Shown: positions 46,247-53,790 of the stretch, piece by piece
Numbering within the stretch: position 1 is the stretch's first letter
How the letters are laid out: each line of letters opens with the position of its first letter
DNA from: an uncultured Prevotellaceae bacterium
GTDB lineage: Bacteria; Bacteroidota; Bacteroidia; Bacteroidales; Bacteroidaceae
NCBI GenBank assembly: GCA_900318995.1
Contig: ONMR01000002.1
Location: 110,943 to 174,942, forward strand
Direction of reading: 5' to 3'
DNA: 64,000 nucleotides
Notes under the pieces: model-generated
Database searches by the model: none
The model's input: only the letters and a program-made list of their open reading frames with translations
Told to the model about the DNA's origin: nothing
Program-made: the position numbers and the translations under genes

Positions 46247-46933
46247 TTACGCTTTTTTGGACATTTTGCTCCACCACACTATTCCATAGATGGAGTTCAT
46301 CATGTAAAAGACATACTGAACCACCATGATGGGCGCAAACTGCACGCCGCGTGTGGCAGCGATTGCCCACATCACCAGATTGGCGCCGTTCACCACTATC
46401 CACATGAACCACTGCTCGATAAACGCGAACGTCAGAAGGAACTGAGCGCCCACGGCCACGGTCATGGCAAGTGCGTCAGATACGGGCTGAGGATCGTCGG
46501 TCCTGAGCAACAATCGGCTTATGCCCCAGACTGCAGCAGCGCTTAAAACTATAAGCAGCGCCCTCTGAGGCCAGGTCATCCAACGGGTCCTGATGCCCTC
46601 GCTGCCGCCGCCAAGCGCACGTTTTCGCCACTGGGCCCAACCCACGAACTGCATCGGCACGTTATAAAGAAGAAACAGCACCGCATTGGCATAAAGTCCG
46701 CTGCGCAGAGCCATATATCCCTGTATGCATGATCCCAGGAATCCGAAAAGGAAATTCAGCACGCTGCCCTTAACGCCAAAGATCACACACAGCACGCTGC
46801 ACGTTCCCGCTATAAAACTCAGCACATTGAAATCACCCCTGAGCACGCTCACCGCAACGCTCACCGTCAAGAATCCCAGTATCAGGAACCAGTCCCACCA
46901 CGAAAAACCTGGTATTTCTATCTTTTTACTCAT
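46247..46933 (-). CDS. pnuC: PnuC-family nicotinamide riboside transporter
   Basis: A 228-residue inner membrane protein with seven or eight hydrophobic segments. FLFGFLGSCIQGYMALRSGLYANAVLFLLYNVPMQFVGWAQWRK and the late EQWFMWIVVNGANLVMW match the family. These facilitators take up nicotinamide riboside or thiamine. No thiamine kinase or nicotinamide-nucleotide gene is adjacent, so the substrate is undecided. It lies 3 nt upstream of radA on the same strand. Confidence 0.9.
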   Translation of the reverse strand: MSKKIEIPGFSWWDWFLILGFLTVSVAVSVLRGDFNVLSFIAGTCSVLCVIFGVKGSVLNFLFGFLGSCIQGYMALRSGLYANAVLFLLYNVPMQFVGWAQWRKRALGGGSEGIRTRWMTWPQRALLIVLSAAAVWGISRLLLRTDDPQPVSDALAMTVAVGAQFLLTFAFIEQWFMWIVVNGANLVMWAIAATRGVQFAPIMVVQYVFYMMNSIYGIVWWSKMSKKA

Positions 46934-46971
46934 CTTTTTTCTTTTCCACGCGAAGATAACAAAAAAGTATG

Positions 46972-47003
46972 ATTGAGGGGACAGACCCTTTTTTTACCTT
47001 TGT
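46972..47003 (+). promoter_or_regulatory. promoter of the gls operon overlapping a GGGG/CCC hairpin
   Basis: ATTG (46972-46975), a 19-nt spacer and TACCTTTGT (46995-47003) fit the Bacteroidota consensus with one mismatch, 26 nt before the glsA ATG. The spacer contains GAGGGGACAGACCCTTTTTT, related to the hairpins at 43182-43212 and 50252-50282. Confidence 0.55.
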
Positions 47004-47028
47004 ATGTTTTTTTAGACAAGAAGGACCG

Positions 47029-47844
47029 ATGCAGGAAAACAAGAGCGTTACCATTGATGTGGATGCTATCCTAAAGAATAAATTCGGTGAAAGGAAAATA
47101 CCCGGACCCATCAGATACCTGATCAGAAGAATACTTCATCAGGACGATTTCAATGAATATTTCCGCAAGGGAGATGTAGGGTATGAATTCGTGGAGGGTT
47201 TCATAAGATTTATTAATGTCCGGATAGATGTGATCGGGCAGGAGAACATACCTGCCCAAGGCCGGTTTACCTTTGTCTCCAACCATCCTCTGGGCATGCT
47301 TGACGCCGGTTTCGAGACGGCTTGGCTTGCCCGCAGATACAATGGGAATGTGGCGGTTCCGGCCAATGATTTCATGATGTCCATCAAACAGGTGGGAGCC
47401 TATCTGATTCCTGTCAATAAAGTCGGTGCCCAGGACCGCAGTCTGGGTGAAATCCTCAACGATGCTTTCAGAAGTGACAGACAGATGCTTTTCTTTCCTG
47501 CCGGAAGTTGCTCCCGCCAGATAAACGGCGTGATAACCGATACCCCATGGAAGAAAACTTTCCTTACCAGAAGCAGGGAGACACAACGCGACATAATCCC
47601 GATATGGTTTTCGGGGCAGAACTCCAAGCGGTTCTACAGGATTGCAAAGTGGTGCAAACGTTTGGGAATAAAGACCAACTATGCCATGTACACGCTTCCC
47701 GATGAGTTATTCCGCAGCCGTGGCAAACAATACAAAATGGTTATAGGCAAGCCCATCCCATATACCATATTTACTCCCGATAAGACTGACTCGCAATGGG
47801 TTTCGTATGTTCGCGATCAAGTCTATTCATTAAAGCAGGATTGA
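47029..47844 (+). CDS. glsA: GlsA-like O-acyltransferase of glycine lipid synthesis
   Basis: I start it at ATG 47029, after AAGGAC. The 271-residue protein is a PlsC-type acyltransferase: SNHPLGMLDAG puts His86 and Asp92 in the catalytic motif, and FFPAGSCSR is the acyl-acceptor loop. The order with the GNAT gene 1 nt downstream matches the glsA/glsB pair I recall from Bacteroides thetaiotaomicron. There GlsB makes N-acyl-(3-hydroxy-acyl)glycine and GlsA adds the second acyl chain. The role here is inferred from that pair. Confidence 0.85.
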   Translation: MQENKSVTIDVDAILKNKFGERKIPGPIRYLIRRILHQDDFNEYFRKGDVGYEFVEGFIRFINVRIDVIGQENIPAQGRFTFVSNHPLGMLDAGFETAWLARRYNGNVAVPANDFMMSIKQVGAYLIPVNKVGAQDRSLGEILNDAFRSDRQMLFFPAGSCSRQINGVITDTPWKKTFLTRSRETQRDIIPIWFSGQNSKRFYRIAKWCKRLGIKTNYAMYTLPDELFRSRGKQYKMVIGKPIPYTIFTPDKTDSQWVSYVRDQVYSLKQD

Positions 47845-47845
47845 C

Positions 47846-48733
47846 ATGGAGCCAATAATAGAGGAGATAGACAAATCACTTCTCGCGGAGGAAATAAAAC
47901 GGCAGGTCTGCCTTTCAGAACTCACCCGTGGCAATATGGAGTTGTATGTGGTCCAAGGGCATAAGGCTCCCGCCCTTATGAGAGAGATAGGCCGCAGGCG
48001 TGAGATTGCCTTCCGGACTGCCGGTGGCGGAACCGGCCTGAGTTGTGATGTTGACCGATATGACCTGGACCCCGAATCGGGATTCCGTCAACTAATCTGC
48101 TGGGACAGTAAGAATTGCGAGGTAATGGGCGGATACCGTATCCTGTTCGGAAAAGATTGCCGCCTTGATTTAAACGGACAGCCCGATATGCCGTCGGCAC
48201 ATCTGTTCCGTTTTTCGGAGCAATTTATCAGTGAGCAACTGCCCGATATGATGGAGATGAGCCGCTCATTCACTTCAACCCCCAATATCTTTACACTACA
48301 GATGCTGTTCTGCGGCTTGGCGGTGTTGTGCAAACGCAATGATATACATAGTCTGTTTGGAAAGGTTACCTTTTACCCTTCATATCCCAGCGAGGCACTG
48401 GGGTTGCTGGAAGCCTTCTTTACAAAGCATTGTCCCGATCCTGATTCCTGGATCGTTCCGCATAATCCATACGTTGTGCCTATTCCTGATTATGCCGGCA
48501 GCGTTTTGGTAAACGATAGTTATGAAGCTGACCTTAAGGCACTTACCGGAGCCTTACATGACAGGGGGTTCCATATGCCTCCAATCCTCAAATCATATCT
48601 GAGGTTGTTCCGGGGCTTCAGGGTATTCGGCACCGCCGTCAATGACATTTTCGGGAATGTCATGGAGACCGGTATGTTCTGTTATCTTGATGATTTATCG
48701 GCCCGGATTTTTATGCCATATCTAAGAAACTGA
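47846..48733 (+). CDS. glsB: GlsB-like N-acyltransferase of glycine lipid synthesis
   Basis: A 295-residue GNAT-fold protein of the OlsB/hemolysin-like group. REIAFRTAGGGTGLSCDVDRYDLD is the family signature, followed by VMGGYRILFG, FRFSEQF and MMEMSRSFT. In Bacteroides the homologue transfers a 3-hydroxy fatty acid from acyl carrier protein to glycine. The gene begins 1 nt after glsA and its TGA overlaps the ATG of the GH3 gene by one base (TGATG), so all three are probably translated as a unit. Confidence 0.87.
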   Translation: MEPIIEEIDKSLLAEEIKRQVCLSELTRGNMELYVVQGHKAPALMREIGRRREIAFRTAGGGTGLSCDVDRYDLDPESGFRQLICWDSKNCEVMGGYRILFGKDCRLDLNGQPDMPSAHLFRFSEQFISEQLPDMMEMSRSFTSTPNIFTLQMLFCGLAVLCKRNDIHSLFGKVTFYPSYPSEALGLLEAFFTKHCPDPDSWIVPHNPYVVPIPDYAGSVLVNDSYEADLKALTGALHDRGFHMPPILKSYLRLFRGFRVFGTAVNDIFGNVMETGMFCYLDDLSARIFMPYLRN

Positions 48734-50253
48734 TGGATCTGATCACATCTATAGTACGTGCAGTAATGCATTACAGAGTCCGTGCCATACGCCGTTATGC
48801 CACTGATTTTGAGAGCATTCAACGCAAGACATTGAGGCGGCTCGTAAGGCAGGCTTCAGGTACAAGTTGGGGGAAACAGTACGGTTATGACTCCATACGC
48901 AACTACGCAGATTATGCAGAACGCGTTCCAGTAAACAACTACTCATCCATCAAGCCTTATGTAATGCGGATGATTGACGGAGAACCCGATGTGCTGTGGC
49001 CGGGACTCATACCGTTTTTTGCTAAATCCAGCGGCACCACATCCGATACCTTCAAATTCATCCCCGTATCAAGACAAGGCCTCAAACATTGTCACCTGAT
49101 GGGCGGCAAGGATGTCACAGCCACATTCCTTGATACCCACCCCAACTCACATGCCGGTCTGGGTTACTCACTTGTGCTGGCCGGTGAATGTGAGCCTATA
49201 AAACCCGGTTCCGGGATTATAGCGGGCGATATCAGTTCCATCATGTCCAAGGCTATACCAGGTTTCTTCCGCAGAATGCTTCACCTGATTCCTCCGGCCG
49301 GAATGTTGGAGCGTATCCATGACTATAAAGACCGGCAGGAAACAATATCTCTTTATATAGCAGGAAAACGTCTGGTTTCATTCAGCGGTTTGCCAGGATG
49401 GAATCTGCCACTGTTACAAAAGACCGTCCAAATGATGGGAAAGCAGAATGCAGAACAACTCTGGCCTCACATGGAGATGTTTGCACACGGTGGTTGCAGT
49501 ATTTCTCCTTATAAGCCGATAATAGAGAAACTGTTTCCATCCGGCAGTCTTGTATGCATTGAGAACTATAATGCATCCGAGGGGTTCTTTGGCGTTCAGA
49601 CCGACAGCAATGACCCGTCGATGATGCTCATGCTTGATTATCAGGTCTTTTATGAGTTCATCCCCATGAAAGAGTATGGCATTGCCGATGCACGGGTGCT
49701 CCCTTTATGGGAAGTGGATACAGACGAGGACTACGCAATAATAATAACCACCTCATCGGGCTTATGGCGTTACGAGATTGGTGATGTAATCCGATTTGTC
49801 AGGAAAAAGCCGTATAAATTCATTTTTGTGGGACGGACAGCCCTGACACTCAATATCTGCAGTGAAAAATTAAGCATCCGTCAGGCCGATCTGGCCATTG
49901 AACAAGCCTGCCGGACAACAGGTTGCATTGTCCGGGAATACACCGTTGCCCCTGACAGTGAAACATATAATAATAACAGTTTCCATCAGTGGCTGGTGGA
50001 ATTTGATAAGGAGCCGGACAACATCCGCAAGTTTGCATCAGTCCTCCAGGATTGTGTGGAGCAATTCGATTATAATTACATGAGAATGATGGAAAGCGGT
50101 TCAATCAACCCCCTTCAGATAATCAAAGCCCGTCCCGGCCTCTTCTATGACTGGCTGGAATCAAAAGGTAAACTGGGCGGTCAGCACAAAGTTCCCCGTC
50201 TGTCCCAGTCCCGCAAACTGATTGAGGAGTTACTCTCTATGAATTCAAAATGA
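48733..50253 (+). CDS. GH3-family acyl-acid amido synthetase
   Basis: A 506-residue member of the GH3 (auxin-responsive) branch of adenylate-forming enzymes. SSGTTSDTFKF at 99-109 binds ATP phosphate, NYNASEGFFGVQ near 280 is the acyl-adenylate motif, and WRYEIGDVIRFV near 345 is typical. Plant GH3 enzymes join amino acids to carboxylic acids through an acyl-adenylate. Located directly after glsA and glsB, this enzyme could amidate the free carboxyl of glycine lipid with a second amino acid such as serine, which would give the serine-glycine lipodipeptides known in Bacteroidota. Family assignment is firm; substrate is hypothesis. Confidence 0.88.
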   Translation: MDLITSIVRAVMHYRVRAIRRYATDFESIQRKTLRRLVRQASGTSWGKQYGYDSIRNYADYAERVPVNNYSSIKPYVMRMIDGEPDVLWPGLIPFFAKSSGTTSDTFKFIPVSRQGLKHCHLMGGKDVTATFLDTHPNSHAGLGYSLVLAGECEPIKPGSGIIAGDISSIMSKAIPGFFRRMLHLIPPAGMLERIHDYKDRQETISLYIAGKRLVSFSGLPGWNLPLLQKTVQMMGKQNAEQLWPHMEMFAHGGCSISPYKPIIEKLFPSGSLVCIENYNASEGFFGVQTDSNDPSMMLMLDYQVFYEFIPMKEYGIADARVLPLWEVDTDEDYAIIITTSSGLWRYEIGDVIRFVRKKPYKFIFVGRTALTLNICSEKLSIRQADLAIEQACRTTGCIVREYTVAPDSETYNNNSFHQWLVEFDKEPDNIRKFASVLQDCVEQFDYNYMRMMESGSINPLQIIKARPGLFYDWLESKGKLGGQHKVPRLSQSRKLIEELLSMNSK

Positions 50254-50286
50254 CACAATTGGGGTCAGGCCCCTTTTGTATCATTT
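50252..50286 (+). terminator. terminator of the gls operon
   Basis: ACAATTGGGG and CCCCTTTTGT pair around TCAGG, followed by a T-rich stretch. The hairpin begins at the GH3 stop and ends at the stop of the convergent DUF2461 gene. Confidence 0.65.
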
Positions 50287-50964
50287 TTCTTCTTTTGCCC
50301 AGGTAACGGCACGATTTATGAAATCCAGAAAAGGTTTGGTTGTCTTAAAGAGGTCTGCCACACGCTGTGCCAAGTCAGGCGCCAGGATGAAATCGTCATC
50401 AGGTGTGTAGGCCATGCAGAAACGCTTGAGACGGTAATAATCTGAGTCGGGGGTATCAGCGGGGAATCCGGCAGGAACCTTCTTGAGAGCGCCCTCAAAA
50501 TCCAATTCAAAACCGGGAGCGGCCTGGGCCAGGATCTTGCGGAAACCGCCGTCGCTCATCTCAATATCCTCGCGCAGAATGGCCAGCACCTTGGGGTCAC
50601 ACCAATAGTCACCGGCGGCCAGCATGTGGGTTCCCTCCCAGCTGTCACTGGCCGATGCGCTCACCTGGAAATAGTATCCGCTGTAGGCCGATTTCTTGCC
50701 GCCCGGGCAGATATACACGCCCATATGGGTCTTATACGGGGATTTATCGGCCGAAAACCTTACGTCGCGGTATATGCGGTAGGTTATATCGTTAAGCTGA
50801 AGGTCACCGATGGCAGGATCAAACTTGCGGATATCGGCCAACAACTCAAGGGCAAAGGCATCGAACCGCTCCTTGGCCCTCTTGTACTCATCCTTATGCT
50901 CCAGGAACCAGCTGCGTTCATTGTTACAGCTGAGCCTCCTCAGGAAATCCAGTATCTCTTTCAT
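50281..50964 (-). CDS. DUF2461 protein
   Basis: A 227-residue protein matching the DUF2461/TIGR02453 family: FLRRLSCNNERSWFLEHKDEYKRAKERF at the start, ITYRIYRDVRFSADKSPYKTHMGVYI in the middle and YYFQVSASASDSWEGTHMLAAGDYWCDP. The conserved Arg-Asp-Arg-Phe and Lys-Pro-Tyr-Lys patterns suggest a small-molecule or nucleotide site, but the function of the family is unknown. It is monocistronic and convergent with the gls operon. Confidence 0.88.
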   Translation of the reverse strand: MKEILDFLRRLSCNNERSWFLEHKDEYKRAKERFDAFALELLADIRKFDPAIGDLQLNDITYRIYRDVRFSADKSPYKTHMGVYICPGGKKSAYSGYYFQVSASASDSWEGTHMLAAGDYWCDPKVLAILREDIEMSDGGFRKILAQAAPGFELDFEGALKKVPAGFPADTPDSDYYRLKRFCMAYTPDDDFILAPDLAQRVADLFKTTKPFLDFINRAVTWAKEEK

Positions 50965-51021
50965 AACTCTTGTCTTAACTACGGATAAAGGTACTGCTTT
51001 TTTAGTAAATTCGCGGCATAT

Positions 51022-52608
51022 ATGATAAAGGAGGTACAGCTAAGGGTAGAGCCGCAGTTTGCGTATAACGAGCAGGTGCTCAAGGAGACTGTCTCAAGGC
51101 AGTGCGGACTTGACGTGCGCACCATAACGGCCGTCAGAACGCTCAAGAAGAGCATCGATGCCCGCCAGCGCACCATTTTCGTAAACCTCACCCTGAGGGT
51201 TTTCATTAATGAGCAGCCGCCCAAGGACGAGTTTACCCGGATAGACTACCGTCCAGTTGACGGCAAGCCCGCAGTCGTAGTGGTAGGCGCAGGCCCCGGA
51301 GGTCTGTTCGCAGCGCTGCACCTTATTGAACTTGGACTTAGACCGATTGTCCTTGAGCGCGGCAAGAACGTGCATGACCGCAAGATTGACATAGCCGCCA
51401 TAAGCCGTACCCATAAGGTCAACCCGGAATCCAACTACAGTTTTGGCGAGGGCGGTGCCGGTGCCTACTCCGACGGCAAACTGTACACCCGCAGCAAGAA
51501 ACGCGGCAGCACTGACCGCATCCTGAACATATTCTGCCAGCACGGCGCAAGCCCCACAATATTGTCCGATGCCCACCCCCACATAGGTACGGACCGCCTA
51601 CCTCGCGTAATCGAGAACATCCGCAACACCATAATAAACTGCGGCGGCGAGGTTCACTTTGAAACCCTGATGACCAGCTTCATACTGCAGGGCAACCGCG
51701 TAATCGGTGTAAACGCCACTCACTCAGGTCAGCAATGCACATTCATGGGCCCGGTAATACTGGCCACCGGCCACAGCGCCCGCGATGTATACCGTTACAT
51801 GGCCGCCCAGAACTTCAATATTGAGGCCAAGGCACTTGCCGTAGGATGCCGATTGGAACACCCTTCGCAGCTTATCGACTCCATACAATACCACAACCGC
51901 GCCGGCCGAGGCAAATATCTGCCCGCCGCCGAGTACAGTTTCGTAACCCAGGTTGACGGACGCGGAGTCTACAGTTTCTGCATGTGCCCCGGCGGATTCG
52001 TGGTTCCGGCTGCATCGGGCCCTCAGCAGATTGTGGTGAACGGAATGTCACCATCGGGCCGAAACTCCCGCTGGAGCAACTCCGGAATGGTGGTTGAGAC
52101 CCGCATTGAGGATGTAGCGCAATCAGACAGCGACCTCAAAGACCCGCTGCTGATGATGCGCTTCCAGGAAAAGCTGGAGCATGACTGCTGGCAGGCCGGC
52201 AACATGCGTCAGACCGCACCCGCCCAGCGAATGGCCGATTTTGCAAACCGCCGCCTCAGCTATGACCTCCCGGAATCATCCTACTCGCCCGGCCTCATAT
52301 CATCCCCGCTCCATTTCTGGATGCCCAAGTTCGTAACGGAGCGCCTCAAGCAGGGATTCCTGCAGTTCGGCAAAAGCAGTCACGGATTCCTTACCAACGA
52401 CGCCGTAATGATTGCCGTCGAGACCCGCACATCATCGCCCGTACGCATACCGCGTGACAACGAAACCCTCCAGCACATCGGCCTTGAAGGCCTCTTCCCC
52501 TGCGGTGAGGGTGCCGGTTACGCCGGTGGAATAGTCTCCTCCGCCATAGACGGCGAGCGTTGCGCCGAAGCAGTAGCACAAAAGTATCGTTTCCCTGTGT
52601 CGCAATGA
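51022..52608 (+). CDS. FAD-dependent oxidoreductase with palindrome-derived C-terminus
   Basis: A 528-residue flavoprotein of the family of uncharacterised NAD(P)/FAD dehydrogenases. An about 80-residue N-terminal domain precedes the Rossmann motif VVVVGAGPGGLFAALH at 85-100; FGEGGAGAYSDGKLYTR and GEGAGYAGGIVSSAIDGERCAEAVA are typical. The last ten codons (from 52576) and the stop lie inside a 26-bp perfect palindromic repeat, giving the tail QKYRFPVSQ in place of a native end. A separate fragment at 58848-58900 reads GERCAESAAHFATSAL and looks like a native C-terminus of such a gene. Substrate unknown. Confidence 0.88.
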   Translation: MIKEVQLRVEPQFAYNEQVLKETVSRQCGLDVRTITAVRTLKKSIDARQRTIFVNLTLRVFINEQPPKDEFTRIDYRPVDGKPAVVVVGAGPGGLFAALHLIELGLRPIVLERGKNVHDRKIDIAAISRTHKVNPESNYSFGEGGAGAYSDGKLYTRSKKRGSTDRILNIFCQHGASPTILSDAHPHIGTDRLPRVIENIRNTIINCGGEVHFETLMTSFILQGNRVIGVNATHSGQQCTFMGPVILATGHSARDVYRYMAAQNFNIEAKALAVGCRLEHPSQLIDSIQYHNRAGRGKYLPAAEYSFVTQVDGRGVYSFCMCPGGFVVPAASGPQQIVVNGMSPSGRNSRWSNSGMVVETRIEDVAQSDSDLKDPLLMMRFQEKLEHDCWQAGNMRQTAPAQRMADFANRRLSYDLPESSYSPGLISSPLHFWMPKFVTERLKQGFLQFGKSSHGFLTNDAVMIAVETRTSSPVRIPRDNETLQHIGLEGLFPCGEGAGYAGGIVSSAIDGERCAEAVAQKYRFPVSQ

Positions 52609-52632
52609 CACAGGGAAACGATACTTTTGTGC
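52576..52632. repeat. perfect 26-bp inverted repeat (repeat R, two arms)
   Basis: GCACAAAAGTATCGTTTCCC and six further bases (52576-52601) are repeated as an exact inverted copy at 52607-52632 around a 5-nt loop. It could terminate transcription in both directions. The right arm with two preceding bases (28 nt, 52605-52632) recurs at 58820-58847. Confidence 0.9.
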
Positions 52633-52647
52633 CCCCTCGGTCACTTA

Positions 52648-53187
52648 TTAGAACTGTCTGCCTCTGGGAATGGGTTGTTCTTTTTTCTCAGTAACTCCAA
52701 ATACTGTATCTAAGCAGCGTGTAATTGCTATCCTAACATTATCCGCTTCAGTATCCCCTTGGCCTTCTCCTGTTACAGAACATACTAGAGCATGTGATGC
52801 AGCAGAAGTAAATTGCATGGTTACTTCTGTCGCATACCCCAAATTAAGTTCACGCTTACCTGTTTCACCATAGCTAATTACAAGTGTTTTATCACTAATC
52901 TTCTCATCGATTTCAGCAATGCGGACATATCCTAATTTCATTAGATACCCGGATATGATATCAATAGGATCTGTAGATGTGGTAGTTGTTGCGCCAAACA
53001 CCCCATAACCATTGTTGGTTACAATTCCAGTGCTACTGTTTTTTGACCCCGTTGGATTAACAAAGAAATATGTATAGTTCTTCAAATCATCACTTGGATT
53101 GCGGTTTATCGTGGTGGGCTTTACGCTTCCACACCCAGATAATATGGATGCTATCGCTATTATTAAAATTACCGTTTTATTCTTCAT
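52648..53187 (-). CDS. lipoprotein of unknown function
   Basis: A 179-residue lipoprotein: signal KTVILIIAIASILSGCG with the lipobox Cys at residue 19. Features are TYFFVNPTGSKNSSTG, DPIDIISGYLMKLGYVRIAEID and LVISYGETGKREL, a small alpha/beta domain, then a GEGQGDTEADNVRIAITRCLD segment and a C-terminal EKKEQPIPRG. It resembles the general plan of DUF4136-type periplasmic lipoproteins but I cannot assign it. It is relatively A+T-rich. It lies between repeat R and the inverted repeat at 53277-53549. Confidence 0.72.
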   Translation of the reverse strand: MKNKTVILIIAIASILSGCGSVKPTTINRNPSDDLKNYTYFFVNPTGSKNSSTGIVTNNGYGVFGATTTTSTDPIDIISGYLMKLGYVRIAEIDEKISDKTLVISYGETGKRELNLGYATEVTMQFTSAASHALVCSVTGEGQGDTEADNVRIAITRCLDTVFGVTEKKEQPIPRGRQF

Positions 53188-53276
53188 ATGTTCTAACGTT
53201 GTCCTTCTTCAAATTTGGTACAAACTTACATAAAAGAAATCGTCTATGGCAATTTATGAATCCCAAATTGAGTTTT

Positions 53277-53549
53277 CCAGTTGCAGGAGCGGGGCTGGTG
53301 GGATTGGGGACACAACGCTCCGAGGCTACGCTGGCGCGTAGCCCAGCCTTGTTTTATTTTGCTACGCAAAAGCGCGGCGTTGCCGCTTAGCTTCTTCCAG
53401 TCGCGTTACCATTCGCAGGCTTTTGCCTCCCCTGCGGAGCCTTTACATTCGTCAGACAAGTGCCGTTCTTAACGGGATCCTCCAAGGCTCTCCGCTTCAC
53501 ACCTTCCGCAAATGCCCCAATCCCCGATGCTCCCTCTCTCTGCAACTGG
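53277..53549. repeat. long imperfect inverted repeat with internal hairpins
   Basis: The ends CCAGTTGCAG (53277-53286) and CTGCAACTGG (53540-53549) are inverted repeats. Inside them GGGATTGGGG (53300-53309) faces CCCCAATCCCC (53515-53525). The 270-bp interior has GGCTACGC-TGGC-GCGTAGCC and GCGGC-GTT-GCCGC hairpins and is G+C-rich. It has no coding sequence. It fills most of the gene-free stretch 53188-53623. It could be a non-autonomous mobile element or a structured RNA. Confidence 0.6.
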
Positions 53550-53564
53550 CCAACTGTTTTTATA

Positions 53565-53602
53565 CAAAAAGAAACCGCACAGCCTTCCAGCCGCGCGGTT
53601 CC
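53565..53602 (-). terminator. terminator after micro-ORF C
   Basis: On the minus strand AACCGC ... GCGGTT with additional inner pairs is followed by TTCTTTTTG. It lies 22 nt beyond the stop of micro-ORF C. Confidence 0.6.
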
Positions 53603-53623
53603 ATAATATCTAAGTACGGTATC

Positions 53624-53782
53624 TCAAGCAAGCTTATCTACATCGGCCGGATTCCTCCCCGGTGCATAGCCCCAGTAGTCATCTTCTAAGCCGCTCATCA
53701 CAAGTATTCTGCCGCTCATTTTAAAGTCAATAGCCTCAGTAATAGGCTTCATGTATCTTCTCTTTTCCATAGTCATTATCAT
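53624..53782 (-). CDS. micro-ORF C, candidate precursor peptide (up to 52 aa)
   Basis: Contains MEKRRYMKPITEAIDF, GRILVMSGLEDDYWG and the tail YAPGRNPADVDKLA. Three in-frame ATGs (53782, 53776, 53770) precede it. It shares the pattern Y..P.TE.I ... (R/K)IL..SG plus acidic residues with micro-ORFs A and B, but the Cys of the 'ILC' position is replaced by Val and the C-terminus is unrelated. It begins 8 nt after the 1,212-residue secreted protein gene and is followed by a terminator, repeating the arrangement of A and B. Function unknown. Confidence 0.65.
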   Translation of the reverse strand: MIMTMEKRRYMKPITEAIDFKMSGRILVMSGLEDDYWGYAPGRNPADVDKLA

Positions 53783-53790
53783 TTTAGCGT

